Below, piece after piece: positions 34,348 through 43,068 of a stretch of DNA of 64,000 nt (positions within the stretch are counted from its first letter, which is position 1; every line of letters starts with the position of its first letter). The stretch comes from Micromonospora sp. WMMD1082 (GTDB taxonomy: Bacteria; Actinomycetota; Actinomycetes; Mycobacteriales; Micromonosporaceae). The notes beneath the pieces were generated by a model, which was given only the letters and a program-made list of their open reading frames with translations, had not been told where the DNA came from and searched no databases. The stretch covers positions 1,736,001-1,800,000 of the forward strand of contig NZ_JARUBM010000002.1 of the NCBI RefSeq assembly GCF_029626175.1, written 5' to 3'. The position numbers were made by a program, and so were the translations under genes.

Positions 34348-35254
34348 GACTGCTCTCCCTCCGGGCGAAGAGTTCGGCCACCCGGTGCCGGCGCTGGTCC
34401 AGCCGGTGCAACGGCAGGTCCAACTCGGCCACCGTGCCGATGATCAGGTCGTAGGTGCCCTGGTCGCCCAGCGGGACGAGCAGCAGCCGACCCTCCCGGG
34501 CGACCGGCAGGTCGAGCGCGGCCAACCGGGCGGCCAGCGCCTCGGTGCCCTCGCTGACCTCGACCGCCAGCACGTCGGTGGCCGAGGTCATCGCGGCGAC
34601 GTGATCGGCCCGCAGCAGTCGCCCGCCCTCGATGGCGACCAGGGTGTCACAGATCCGCTCGACCTCACCGAGCAGGTGCGAGCAGACCAGCACGGAGATG
34701 CCGAACTCGGTGCCGATCCGGTGCACCAGGGCCAGCATCGCGTCCCGGCCGGCCGGGTCGAGGCCGTTGGTGGGCTCGTCGAGCAGCAGCAGGTCGGGGT
34801 CGTGCACCAGCGCCTGAGCGAGCTTGACCCGCTGCTTCATGCCGGTGGAGTAGCCGCCCACCGGCCGGTGCCGCTCCTCGTGCAGCCCCACGTGGCGCAG
34901 TGCCTCGGAGGCCCGCTCCCGGGCGGCGGTTCGCGGTAGGCCGCTGATCCGCCCCAGGTGGGTCACCAGCTCGGCGGCGGACAGGTCCGGCGGCAGGCAG
35001 TCGTGCTCCGGCATGTAGCCGACCCGGGCCCGCACCGCCGCGGTGTCGGCCGTCGGGTCGAACCCCAGCACCTCGATGCGGCCGCGGGTCGGGCTGAGCA
35101 GGCCGAGCAGCAGCTTGATCAGGGTCGACTTGCCGGCGCCGTTGGCGCCGACCAGGCCGACAATGCCCGGTTCCACCGCCACCGTCAGATCGGACAGTGC
35201 GGTGACCCCGCCGCCGTAGACCTTCGTCAACGACTCGGTTGCAATCAGTGTCAC
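34340..35254 (-). CDS. ABC transporter ATPase (first system)
   Basis: 304-aa ATPase and first gene of the export operon. Walker A is GANGAGKST, the signature is YSTGMKQRVKLAQAL, Walker B is LLLDEPTNGLD and the H-loop is in CSHLLGEVERI. The GTG start lies 6 nt after a TAGGCT box on the minus strand, consistent with a leaderless mRNA. The sat/APS-kinase gene is divergent, with 222 bp between. Two ATPases and two permeases in one operon suggest either two exporters or one heterotetramer. Confidence 0.9.
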   Translation of the reverse strand: MTLIATESLTKVYGGGVTALSDLTVAVEPGIVGLVGANGAGKSTLIKLLLGLLSPTRGRIEVLGFDPTADTAAVRARVGYMPEHDCLPPDLSAAELVTHLGRISGLPRTAARERASEALRHVGLHEERHRPVGGYSTGMKQRVKLAQALVHDPDLLLLDEPTNGLDPAGRDAMLALVHRIGTEFGISVLVCSHLLGEVERICDTLVAIEGGRLLRADHVAAMTSATDVLAVEVSEGTEALAARLAALDLPVAREGRLLLVPLGDQGTYDLIIGTVAELDLPLHRLDQRRHRVAELFARRESSHA

Positions 35255-35260
35255 GCCGAC

Positions 35261-35266
35261 AGCCTA
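35261..35266 (-). promoter_or_regulatory. -10 box TAGGCT, leaderless ABC export operon
   Basis: On the minus strand TAGGCT ends 6 nt before the GTG of the first ATPase gene, without a ribosome site. Confidence 0.5.
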
Positions 35267-35476
35267 GGGCCGCCGGACAAGCCGGACGCTCCGGCAGCCA
35301 CCCGGATTTCCCCTGATCCGCGCCGGACGGCACCCCCTAGGGAGGGTGGTCCGCCGCCGTCACCGCGGCAGTTCCGGTGCGGCCGGGCCGAGCCCGCACG
35401 GCGGAAGGAGTGGCGCTCTCGACCGATCGGCGACCGGCTGCGAAACTGTGTGCCGGTCGCTGGAGTGGGGAGTCTG

Positions 35477-37006
35477 ATGAGCAACGGGTGGGTGCTGCCC
35501 GACGAGGTGCTGCGGGAGGCACCGACGTACACGCCGAGTCCCGGCGAGCTCGCGGATCTTGAGCTGCTGCTGACCGGCGCGTACGCGCCGTTGACCGGGT
35601 TCATGACCCGGGCCGACCTGGTCTCCGTCAGTCGTCGGGGCCGCCTCGTCGACGGTGACCCGTGGCCGGTCGCCGTCCCCCTCCTGGTGCCGACGGCGCT
35701 GATGCAGCAACTCGACCTCACCGACCCGGACCGCCGGACGCTCGTGCTCACCGACGGCGAGGGCGCGCCGATGGCCGCGCTGGAGGTGACCGACGCCTGG
35801 GCGGTGCGCGACGGGGTCGCCGGGGTCGGTGGCAGCGTCCGCCGGCTCGGTGACGGCGGGCACGGCCCGTTCCGGCGACTGCGGCGTACGCCCGAGGAGA
35901 TCCGCCCGCTGCTGCCACCCGGCCGGGTGCTGGGGGTGGTCGCCGACCGCCCGCTGCACCGGCCGCAACTGGCCCAGATCGCGCACGCCGTGCGTACCCT
36001 GAGCGCGCACCTGCTGATCATGATCCCGGTGGGCGAGGACGGCACCGGTGGGCTGCCACCGGAGGCGCTGGTACGCAGCGTCTTCGCCGCCCGCGACCGG
36101 ATGCCGCCGGCGACCGTGGTCGCCGTGCCGTTCTCCCGGCGGCGGGACGAGATCAGCGACGCCCTGCTGCTGGCCCGGGTCTCCGCCGCGTACGGCGTCA
36201 CCCACCTGCTCTCCACCGGCGAGATGCTCTCCGGCGCGGGGCTGCGGGTGCTGGTGCCGCGCGAGCTGGCCTACGACAACCGGGACGGTCAGTGGCGCTG
36301 GCGAGAGGACATCCCGCCCCGCAACCGACGGCTGGCGCTCAGCCAGGCCGAGATCGAGGATCTGCTGGACCGGGGATTCCCGCTGCCCGAGTGGCACACC
36401 CCGCCGGCGGTGGCGAAGGAGCTGAGCCGGGCCCGGCCACCCCGTCGACACCGGGGGCTGGTGGTGTTCCTGACCGGGCTCTCCGGCTCCGGAAAGTCGA
36501 CCGTCGCCCGCGGTCTCGCCGACGCGCTGCGCGAGGAGGGCGAGCGTACGGTCACGCTGCTGGACGGCGACGTGCTGCGCCGCGAGCTGACCGCCGGGCT
36601 GGGCTTCAGCAAGGCGGACCGGGACACCAACGTACGACGGATCGGTTGGGTCGCCGCCGAGATCGCCCGGCATCGCGGGATCGGCATCTGCTGCCCGATC
36701 GCCCCGTACGCCCAGGCCCGGGCGACGGCCCGGGAGATGGCCGTGGCGGCGGGCGCGGGGTTCGTGCTGGTGCACGTCGCCACGCCGCTGGAGGTCTGCG
36801 AGCGGCGCGACCGCAAGGGCCTGTACGCGCGGGCGCGGGCCGGCCTGCTCACCGGGATGACCGGCATCGACGACCCGTACGAGGAGCCGACCGACGCGGA
36901 TCTCGTGCTGGACACGACCGATCTCACCGTGGACGAGGCGGTGCAGCGGGTCCTGCACCAGCTGACCGAGACCGGGTGGGTCGAGCCCCGCCTGCCGGCC
37001 ACCTGA
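35477..37006 (+). CDS. ATP-sulfurylase-like / APS kinase fusion
   Basis: 509-aa fusion. Residues 1-325 have the ATP sulfurylase layout (PUA-like N-terminus with LTGAYAPLTGFMTRAD, and LPEWHTPPAVAKEL near the end). However, the QxRNPxH motif is VVADRPLHRP and the GRDHAG motif is STGEMLSG, so adenylyl transfer is probably lost. Residues 334-505 are an APS kinase with GLSGSGKST (K340), LLDGDVLRREL, GFSKADRDTNVRRI and GIDDPYEEP intact, which phosphorylates APS to PAPS. The serine before PY in E. coli CysC is alanine here (PIAPY). No other sulfur-assimilation genes are adjacent. ATG at 35477 gives the natural N-terminus. Confidence 0.88.
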   Translation: MSNGWVLPDEVLREAPTYTPSPGELADLELLLTGAYAPLTGFMTRADLVSVSRRGRLVDGDPWPVAVPLLVPTALMQQLDLTDPDRRTLVLTDGEGAPMAALEVTDAWAVRDGVAGVGGSVRRLGDGGHGPFRRLRRTPEEIRPLLPPGRVLGVVADRPLHRPQLAQIAHAVRTLSAHLLIMIPVGEDGTGGLPPEALVRSVFAARDRMPPATVVAVPFSRRRDEISDALLLARVSAAYGVTHLLSTGEMLSGAGLRVLVPRELAYDNRDGQWRWREDIPPRNRRLALSQAEIEDLLDRGFPLPEWHTPPAVAKELSRARPPRRHRGLVVFLTGLSGSGKSTVARGLADALREEGERTVTLLDGDVLRRELTAGLGFSKADRDTNVRRIGWVAAEIARHRGIGICCPIAPYAQARATAREMAVAAGAGFVLVHVATPLEVCERRDRKGLYARARAGLLTGMTGIDDPYEEPTDADLVLDTTDLTVDEAVQRVLHQLTETGWVEPRLPAT

Positions 37007-37089
37007 TCTCGGCACCACCCTTCCGGTGACCTATCCTCGGCGCTAGTGTTTGTCTCTGTTCAGAGATGTTCGTTCACGTGGGGGGGCCG

Positions 37090-37878
37090 ATGCTCGCGCA
37101 ACAACGCCAGGCGGCGATCCTCGACCGGGTCCGCGCGACCGGCGGCGTACGCGTCGGCGAGCTGGCCGCCGAGTTCCAGGTCTCCGACATGACCATCCGC
37201 CGCGACCTGGACCTGCTGCACGAACGCGGCCTGCTGGCGAAGGTGCACGGCGGTGCCACCGTCGCCGGCGTCACCGACGAGCCGGGGTTCCAGGCCAAGT
37301 CGGTGCGTCAGCAGGCCGAGAAGGCCGCCATCGCGGAGCGGGCCGCACGGCTGGTTCCGCCCGGTGCGGCGATCGCGCTCTCCGCCGGCACCACCACCGC
37401 CGAGCTGGCCCGGCACCTGGTCGACGTGCCGGCCCTGACCGTGGTGACCAACTCGCTGCCGGTGGCCGACATCCTGCACGACCGGGGCCGCAGCGACCAG
37501 ACCGTGGTGCTGACCGGTGGGGTGCGCACCCCCTCCGACGCGCTGGTCGGGCCGCTGGCCGTCGGCGCCGTCCGCTCCCTGCACCTGGATCTGCTCTTCC
37601 TCGGGGTGCACGGGATAACCGAACGGACGGGTTTCACCACGCCGAACCTGATGGAGGCCGAGACGAACCGCGCCCTGGTGGCGGCGGCCGACCGGCTGGT
37701 GGTGCTCGCCGACCACACCAAGTGGGGAACCGTCGGCATCTCCGCCATCGCCCCGCTGGCCGCCGCGCACGTGCTGGTCACCGACGACCGGTTGACACCG
37801 GAGGCCCGGCGGCTGCTCACCGACCGGGTCGGCGAGCTGGTCGTCGTGCCGGTGCCCGGAAGCGATCCGCCGCGATGA
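37090..37878 (+). CDS. DeoR family transcriptional regulator
   Basis: 262-aa repressor-type regulator. The N-terminal winged HTH (residues 6-58: RQAAILDRVRATGG ... VSDMTIRRDLDLLHERG) is followed by a DeoR C-terminal sugar-phosphate sensor domain (SAGTTTAELARHL, VLTGGV, DHTKWG). The ATG at 37090 is preferred because a G-rich run lies directly upstream; an in-frame ATG at 37066 is possible. It overlaps galT by ATGA and so probably controls galactose use in response to a sugar phosphate. TATCCT near 37031 may be its -10 box. Confidence 0.9.
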   Translation: MLAQQRQAAILDRVRATGGVRVGELAAEFQVSDMTIRRDLDLLHERGLLAKVHGGATVAGVTDEPGFQAKSVRQQAEKAAIAERAARLVPPGAAIALSAGTTTAELARHLVDVPALTVVTNSLPVADILHDRGRSDQTVVLTGGVRTPSDALVGPLAVGAVRSLHLDLLFLGVHGITERTGFTTPNLMEAETNRALVAAADRLVVLADHTKWGTVGISAIAPLAAAHVLVTDDRLTPEARRLLTDRVGELVVVPVPGSDPPR

Positions 37879-38948
37879 GGCGTACCGCGGTCACCCTGGC
37901 CGACGGCCGGGAACTGATCTACTTCGACGAGCGGGACGACGCCGTACGGGACCAGCCGGACCGGCGCCCGCTGCCCGAGCCACCGCCCGCCTCCCAACTG
38001 CGCTACGACCCCCTCACCGACGAGTGGGTGGCGCTCGCGGTGCACCGGCAGACCCGGACCTTCCTCCCCCCGGCCGACCAGTGCCCGCTCTGCCCGTCGA
38101 CGCCGGAGCGGCTCAGCGAGATCCCGGCACCGGACTACGCGGTCGCGGTCTTCGAGAACCGGTTCCCGGCCCTGAGCGGCCGGGTGGTGGAGGAACCGGC
38201 CACGATCACCCCGTTCACCGCGGCCCGGCCGGGGCAGGGACGCTGCGAGGTGGTCTGCTTCACCGACGACCACCACGCCTCGTTCGCCGGCCTGCCGCCG
38301 CACCGGGTGCGTACCGTGCTCGACGCGCTGGCCGACCGGACGGCGGTGCTCGGTGGGCTGGCCGGAGTCGAGCAGGTGTTCTGCTTCGAGAACCGGGGCG
38401 TGGAGATCGGGGTGACCCTGCACCACCCGCACGGGCAGATCTACGCGTACCCGTTCGTCACCCCGCGTACCCGGTCGTTGCTGGGCGCGGCCCGCCGGCA
38501 CGCCGAGCGGACCGGCGGCCGCAACCTCTACGCCGACGTGCTCCGCGCCGAACGCGACGCCGGCGAGCGGGTGGTGGCGACGAACGAGCACTGGACGGCG
38601 TACGTCCCGGCGGCCGCCCGGTGGCCGTTCGAGGTGCACGTCGCGCCGCACCGGCCGGTGCCCGACATCCCGGCGTTGACCGATGCCGAACGCGACGCCT
38701 TCGGTCCCCTCTACCTGGACCTGCTGCGCCGCCTCGACGGGCTGTTCGACACGCCGATGCCCTACATCGCCGCCTGGCACCAGGCACCCGTCCGCGTCGA
38801 CCGTGAGCTGGGGCATCTGCACCTGCAGCTGTTCAGCGTCCGGCGGGCGGCGGACAAGCTGAAGTACCTGGCCGGTTCGGAGTCGGCGATGGGGGTCTTC
38901 ATCAACGACATCGCCCCGGAACGGGCCGCGGCACTGCTGCGCGGGTGA
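37875..38948 (+). CDS. galT: galactose-1-phosphate uridylyltransferase
   Basis: 357-aa Leloir-pathway enzyme that swaps UMP between UDP-glucose and galactose-1-phosphate. The active-site HPHGQ motif is in LHHPHGQIYAYPF, and the zinc-binding pair CPLC lies near residue 73. The C-terminal domain has the HxH-type zinc region around GHLHLQLFSV. The start overlaps the DeoR gene stop (ATGA). galK and galE are not next to it, which is unusual for a galactose operon; they are presumably elsewhere. Confidence 0.94.
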   Translation: MRRTAVTLADGRELIYFDERDDAVRDQPDRRPLPEPPPASQLRYDPLTDEWVALAVHRQTRTFLPPADQCPLCPSTPERLSEIPAPDYAVAVFENRFPALSGRVVEEPATITPFTAARPGQGRCEVVCFTDDHHASFAGLPPHRVRTVLDALADRTAVLGGLAGVEQVFCFENRGVEIGVTLHHPHGQIYAYPFVTPRTRSLLGAARRHAERTGGRNLYADVLRAERDAGERVVATNEHWTAYVPAAARWPFEVHVAPHRPVPDIPALTDAERDAFGPLYLDLLRRLDGLFDTPMPYIAAWHQAPVRVDRELGHLHLQLFSVRRAADKLKYLAGSESAMGVFINDIAPERAAALLRG

Positions 38949-39028
38949 CCGGCGAGGCACCCTGCGCCGGATGACCGGCGACGCACTCCTTGGCGCGGCG
39001 GGTGACCGGGGGCCGTGGCGACGCAGGG

Positions 39029-39058
39029 CGCGGGGGGCCCGGGACAGGGCCCCCCGCG
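39029..39058. terminator. galT terminator hairpin
   Basis: Perfect 12-bp stem CGCGGGGGGCCC with GGGCCCCCCGCG around loop GGGACA, about 80 nt after the galT stop. Confidence 0.75.
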
Positions 39059-39219
39059 GGGAAGGGACGGCTGGCTGTACAGGACAGCCGGGAAGGCTGG
39101 CTGCTGGGCACGCGCGCCGCGCGGTGGCGACGGTCAACCTTCCAGGACGGGACTGGCATCTCGTCCACCCAGGTCAACGAGGCGCGCCGGGCCGGGTGAC
39201 GCCGGTTGGCGAGTCGTCG

Positions 39220-39237
39220 TTCCCACCCGGGTGGGAA
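39220..39237. repeat. perfect 18-bp palindrome TTCCCACCC/GGGTGGGAA
   Basis: An uninterrupted 18-bp perfect palindrome sits right beside the icd terminator. With no loop it is better suited to binding a dimeric protein than to RNA folding, although it lies at gene ends. Confidence 0.6.
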
Positions 39238-39238
39238 A

Positions 39239-39277
39239 CACCGAGCCCACCGGTCGTGCTGGCCGGCGGGCTCGGTG
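39239..39277. terminator. icd terminator hairpin
   Basis: CACCGAGCCC-A-CCGG pairs with CCGG-C-GGGCTCGGTG around a 9-nt loop, ending 14 nt past the icd stop in the minus direction. Confidence 0.75.
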
Positions 39278-39291
39278 ACTGCTGACGGGGC

Positions 39292-40509
39292 TCAGGCGGC
39301 GAGGCGGCGCGCCAGGTTCTCGTCGAGCGCGTTCATGAACTCGTCGGTGGTCAGCCACGGGGCGTCCCGCGAGATGAGCAGCGAGAGGTCCTTGGTCATC
39401 TGGCCACCCTCGACGGTGTCGACGATGACCTGCTCCAGCGTGGTGGCGAACTCGGTGACCGCCGGGGTGCCGTCCAGCTTGCCCCGGTGGGCCAGGCCAC
39501 GGGTCCAGGCGTAGATCGAGGCGATCGGGTTGGTCGAGGTCTTCTCGCCCTTCTGCCACTGCCGGTAGTGCCGGGTGACGGTGCCGTGGGCGGCCTCGGC
39601 CTCGACGGTACGACCATCCGGCGAGAGCAGGACGGAGGTCATCAGGCCGAGCGAGCCGAAGCCCTGCGCCACGGTGTCGGACTGCACGTCACCGTCGTAG
39701 TTCTTGCACGCCCAGACGTAACCGCCCTCCCACTTGAGCGCGGCGGCGACCATGTCGTCGATGAGCCGGTGCTCGTAGGTGAGGCCGGCGGCGTCGAACT
39801 CCGCCTTGAACTCGTTCTCGAACACCTCGGCGAAGATGTCCTTGAACCGGCCGTCGTACGCCTTGAGGATCGTGTTCTTGGTGGACAGGTAGACCGGGTA
39901 GCCCCGGTCCAGGCCGTACCGGAACGAGGCCCGGGCGAAGTCCCGGATCGACTCGTCGAAGTTGTACATGCCCATGGCGATGCCGCCGCCGGGGAAGTTG
40001 GCGACCTCCAGTTCGACCGGCTGCGAGCCGTCGGCCGGGGTGTAGGTGATGGTCACCGTGCCCGGGCCGGGGACCACGAAGTCGCTGGCCTTGTACTGGT
40101 CGCCGTGCGCGTGCCGGCCGATGATGATCGGCTTGGTCCAGCCCGGGACGAGCCGCGGCACGTTGGACATGATGATCGGCTCACGGAAGACGACGCCGCC
40201 GAGGATGTTGCGGATGGTGCCGTTCGGCGACCGCCACATCTTCTTCAGGCCGAACTCCTCCACCCGGGCCTCGTCCGGGGTGATGGTGGCGCACTTCACG
40301 CCCACGCCGTGCTGCTTGATGGCGTTGGCGGCGTCGACGGTCACCTGGTCGTCGGTGGCGTCGCGGTGCTGGATCGACAGGTCGTAGTAGTGCAGGTCGA
40401 CGTCGAGGTAGGGCAGGATCAGCTGCTCCCGGATCTGCTTCCAGATGATCCGGGTCATCTCGTCGCCGTCGAGCTCCACGACCGGGTTGTTTACCTTGAT
40501 CTTCGCCAT
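39292..40509 (-). CDS. icd: NADP-dependent isocitrate dehydrogenase
   Basis: 405-aa homodimeric (subfamily II, eukaryote-like) enzyme that converts isocitrate to 2-oxoglutarate in the TCA cycle. Typical features are the N-terminal [13 protein letters not shown], the substrate serine/asparagine region [24 protein letters not shown], and the metal-binding DDMVAAALK and YDGDVQSDT. Length matches the family. GAGAGGAG precedes the ATG. A 7-bp dyad GCAGTAC-AACC-GTACTGC lies about 31 bp upstream. mdh is upstream on the same strand, separated by fold-back repeat copy C. Confidence 0.97.
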   Translation of the reverse strand: MAKIKVNNPVVELDGDEMTRIIWKQIREQLILPYLDVDLHYYDLSIQHRDATDDQVTVDAANAIKQHGVGVKCATITPDEARVEEFGLKKMWRSPNGTIRNILGGVVFREPIIMSNVPRLVPGWTKPIIIGRHAHGDQYKASDFVVPGPGTVTITYTPADGSQPVELEVANFPGGGIAMGMYNFDESIRDFARASFRYGLDRGYPVYLSTKNTILKAYDGRFKDIFAEVFENEFKAEFDAAGLTYEHRLIDDMVAAALKWEGGYVWACKNYDGDVQSDTVAQGFGSLGLMTSVLLSPDGRTVEAEAAHGTVTRHYRQWQKGEKTSTNPIASIYAWTRGLAHRGKLDGTPAVTEFATTLEQVIVDTVEGGQMTKDLSLLISRDAPWLTTDEFMNALDENLARRLAA

Positions 40510-40541
40510 CGGCCGGCGCTCCTCTCAGGGGACATGCTCAA

Positions 40542-40559
40542 GCAGTACAACCGTACTGC
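40542..40559 (-). promoter_or_regulatory. dyad operator candidate upstream of icd
   Basis: GCAGTAC and GTACTGC are perfect inverted heptamers with a 4-nt spacer, 33-50 nt before the icd ATG. The dyad overlaps a possible -10 (TACGGT on the minus strand), so a bound protein would block transcription. Confidence 0.45.
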
Positions 40560-40600
40560 AAACCCCACACCCCCACTCCCCTCCCCCTCACCCCCACTCG

Positions 40601-40662
40601 CGTTGATCATGAAGTTGTTGCCTCGACACGCCGATGCGAGCGACAACAACTTCATGATCAAC
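40601..40662. repeat. fold-back repeat family, copy C
   Basis: Perfect 20-bp arms CGTTGATCATGAAGTTGTTG and its complement enclose 22 nt between mdh and icd. C-rich sequence precedes and G-rich sequence follows, as in copies A and B. This is the best preserved copy. Confidence 0.85.
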
Positions 40663-40694
40663 GGGGCGAAGGTGGGGAGGGGACAGGGGGTGGG

Positions 40695-41645
40695 TTACAT
40701 GGTGGTGATGTCGGACTGCTTGGCGCGGACGGCTTCGGCGGCGGCCTTGAGGCTGGCCAGTTCGTCGGCGTCGAGGGGGGTCTCGACGATGCGCTTGACG
40801 CCCTCGGCGCCGATCTCGGCCTCGACGCCGAGGTAGACGCCGGAGATGCCGTACTCGCCGTCGACCCAGGCACAGACCGGCATGACCTCGCCGGAGTCCT
40901 CCGCGACGGCCTTGGCCATCCGGGCGGCGGCGGCCGACGGGGCGTAGTACGCCGAGCCCGTCTTGAGCAGCGCCACCACCTCGGCGCCACCGTTGCGGGT
41001 ACGCACGACCAGGTCCTCGATCTGCTCGGCCGGCATGACCTCACGCAGCGGCTTGCCGTCGACGGTGCTCTGGGACGGCACCGGAACCATGGTGTCGCCG
41101 TGCGAACCCAGGGTGAGGGTGCGTACCGACTTCACCGGTACGTCCAGTGCCTCGGCGACGAAGTTGGTGAACCGGGCGGTGTCCAGCATGCCGGCCTGGC
41201 CGAGCACCCGGTTGCGCGGGAACTGGGTGGCGATCTGGGCCAGCGCGGTCATCTCGTCGAGCGGGTTGGAGACCACGATGACGACGGCGTTCGGTGCGTA
41301 CTTGGCCACGTTCTCGGCGACCTGGCGAACGATCTTGGCGTTGGTCTCCAGCAGGTCCATCCGGCTCATCCCCGGCTTGCGCGGCAGGCCGGCGGTGATC
41401 ACCACGACATCCGAGCCCTCGATGCCCTCGTAGCCCTCACCGTTCGGGCCGGTCGTGACGCCCACGACCGTGGTCTCGAAGCCCTCCACGGGACGCGACT
41501 GGTTGAGATCCAGGGCGATGCCCGCGGGCTTGCCCTCGATGATGTCGGTGATCACGACGGTGTCGAAGACGTCGTACTCGGCCAGGCGCTGCGCGGTGGT
41601 GGAGCCGTAGAAACCGGCGCCGACGACAGTGACCTTCTTACCCAT
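40695..41645 (-). CDS. mdh: malate dehydrogenase (LDH-like)
   Basis: 316-aa NAD-dependent malate dehydrogenase of the LDH-like group, malate to oxaloacetate in the TCA cycle. The Rossmann motif is VTVVGAGFYGSTTAQRL, the acidic residue that selects NAD is in ITDIIEGK, and the substrate arginine loop contains AGLPRKPGMSRMD. The catalytic histidine is in LGSHGDTMVP. The ATG is preceded by GGGAGTGGG. It shares strand and probably regulation with icd, though a hairpin repeat lies between. Confidence 0.95.
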   Translation of the reverse strand: MGKKVTVVGAGFYGSTTAQRLAEYDVFDTVVITDIIEGKPAGIALDLNQSRPVEGFETTVVGVTTGPNGEGYEGIEGSDVVVITAGLPRKPGMSRMDLLETNAKIVRQVAENVAKYAPNAVVIVVSNPLDEMTALAQIATQFPRNRVLGQAGMLDTARFTNFVAEALDVPVKSVRTLTLGSHGDTMVPVPSQSTVDGKPLREVMPAEQIEDLVVRTRNGGAEVVALLKTGSAYYAPSAAAARMAKAVAEDSGEVMPVCAWVDGEYGISGVYLGVEAEIGAEGVKRIVETPLDADELASLKAAAEAVRAKQSDITTM

Positions 41646-41775
41646 GGTCGTCCCACTCCCTGATACCAGTCGGTTTTCCGGACGGTATCAGCCATCCTGG
41701 CACCGATCGGCCCAGGGGCGGACGGTTATCACCACGCCGGGCGTTCGGCGTACCCACCGCCGCCGGTGCCCCGGG

Positions 41776-42636
41776 TCAGCCGCGGGAGGCGCGCTCGACG
41801 ACGTTGGTGAGCAACATCGCGCGGGTCATCGGGCCCACGCCGCCGGGCATCGGCACCAGCTTGCCGGCCACCTCGGCGACCTCCGGGGCCACGTCACCGG
41901 TGTAGCGGCCCTTGCCGTCCTGCCCGATCACCCGGGTGATGCCCACGTCGACCACGACGGCGCCCGGGGTGACCATGTCCGCGGTGAGCAGTCCGGGCAC
42001 GCCGGCCGCGACGATGACGATGTCGGCGGCGCGGGTGTGCGCGGTGAGGTCGAGGGTGCCGGTGTGGCACAGGGTCACCGTGGCGTTCTCGCTGCGCCGG
42101 GTGAGCAGCAACCCCAGCGGGCGACCGACCGTGTTGCCCCGACCCACGACCGCGACATTGGCCCCGCGCAACGGCACGTCGTGCCGGCGGAGCAGTTCCA
42201 CGATGCCGCGCGGGGTGCACGGCAGCGGCGCCTCGTAGCCGAGCACCAGCCGGCCCAGGTTGACCGGGTGCAGGCCGTCGGCGTCCTTGTCCGGGTCGAT
42301 CAGCTCCAGCACCCGCTGCGTGTCCAGGTGCCCCGGCAACGGCAACTGGACGATGTAGCCGTGACAGGCCGGGTCCGCGTTCAGCTCGGCGAGGGTCGCG
42401 TCGACCTGTTCCTGGGTGGCGTCGGCCGGCAACTCCCGGCGGATCGAGGCGATGCCGACCTCGGCGCAGTCCCGGTGCTTGCCGTTCACGTACGCCTGGG
42501 AGCCGGGATCGGCACCGACCAGCACCGTGCCGAGGCCCGGTACGGTGCCCCGTTCCGCCAGCGCCTTGACCCGCGCCCGCAGCTCGTCCTTGATCTCGGC
42601 CGCGGTCGCCTTGCCGTTCAGAAGCGTCGCCGTCAC
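41776..42636 (-). CDS. folD: methylenetetrahydrofolate dehydrogenase/cyclohydrolase
   Basis: 286-aa bifunctional one-carbon enzyme that makes 10-formyl-THF through 5,10-methenyl-THF. The catalytic lysine lies in [12 protein letters not shown], the folate loop in [11 protein letters not shown] and the cofactor loop in [13 protein letters not shown], where GRSxIVGxP is more usual. The C-terminal [14 protein letters not shown] is complete. The product feeds PurN and PurH, encoded 12 kb away. The GTG start sits 6 nt after a GACGAT box, possibly leaderless. Confidence 0.95.
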   Translation of the reverse strand: MTATLLNGKATAAEIKDELRARVKALAERGTVPGLGTVLVGADPGSQAYVNGKHRDCAEVGIASIRRELPADATQEQVDATLAELNADPACHGYIVQLPLPGHLDTQRVLELIDPDKDADGLHPVNLGRLVLGYEAPLPCTPRGIVELLRRHDVPLRGANVAVVGRGNTVGRPLGLLLTRRSENATVTLCHTGTLDLTAHTRAADIVIVAAGVPGLLTADMVTPGAVVVDVGITRVIGQDGKGRYTGDVAPEVAEVAGKLVPMPGGVGPMTRAMLLTNVVERASRG

Positions 42637-43068
42637 GACCAGATCGTCTCACGCCCGACGGCGTCGACTCCCCCGACCTGGTCGGCCGGGCCACTTCGAC
42701 CGTCGAACTACTTTCCGTTACGTGTTGTTAGTCACGTTGAGTGACGAAGTGTGGAGCCCGACACAGCCGCTCCGGACGGCGAGGCGCAAAGGCCCACAAT
42801 CCGACGATCATGAGGATCCGTCTCAGGGGGCGCCAACGCGCACCGCAACCGGCCCTAGTCCTTCATATTTCCCCACGTAGAACGCCAGTTATCCGGTCAG
42901 GCATAGCACGGGCCGCACGGGCCGGCAAGGAAGGGGGGTCCGTTCCGTTACGCCATCGCAACCGCTACGTTGCCGAGTCGCGGCACACGACCTACCGTTG
43001 CCCATCGTCGCGCAGAGTCACCCCAGCGTCGGGCTCGACTGCGCAGCGTAAGCAGATGAGGAGGCTAG
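42637..43068 (+). promoter_or_regulatory. gene-free promoter region of the second oligopeptide importer
   Basis: 432 bp without a gene, upstream of the binding-protein gene. It contains GTCAC-GTTGA-GTGAC (42731-42745), a palindromic operator candidate, and ends in GAGGAGG, the ribosome site. Several AT-containing steps (for example CTTCATATTTCC near 42861) stand out in the otherwise GC-rich sequence and could hold the promoter. Confidence 0.4.

Larger units (their letters stand above)
38949..39291. other. gene-free stretch of hairpins between galT and icd
   Basis: 343 bp between converging genes. It starts with two similar 26-nt units beginning TGACCGGCGA (near 38945 and 38971). It then holds a strong GC hairpin (39029-39058), a small hairpin GGCTGT...ACAGCC, a perfect palindrome (39220-39237) and the icd terminator (39239-39277). 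An ORF from 38971 runs through these hairpins and is not supported as a gene. Confidence 0.6.

Noticed and set aside
38971..39285. 104-codon open frame after galT
   Set aside because: It runs through several strong hairpins, has no ribosome site or family features, and two other frames are open there too, as expected in 75% G+C DNA.
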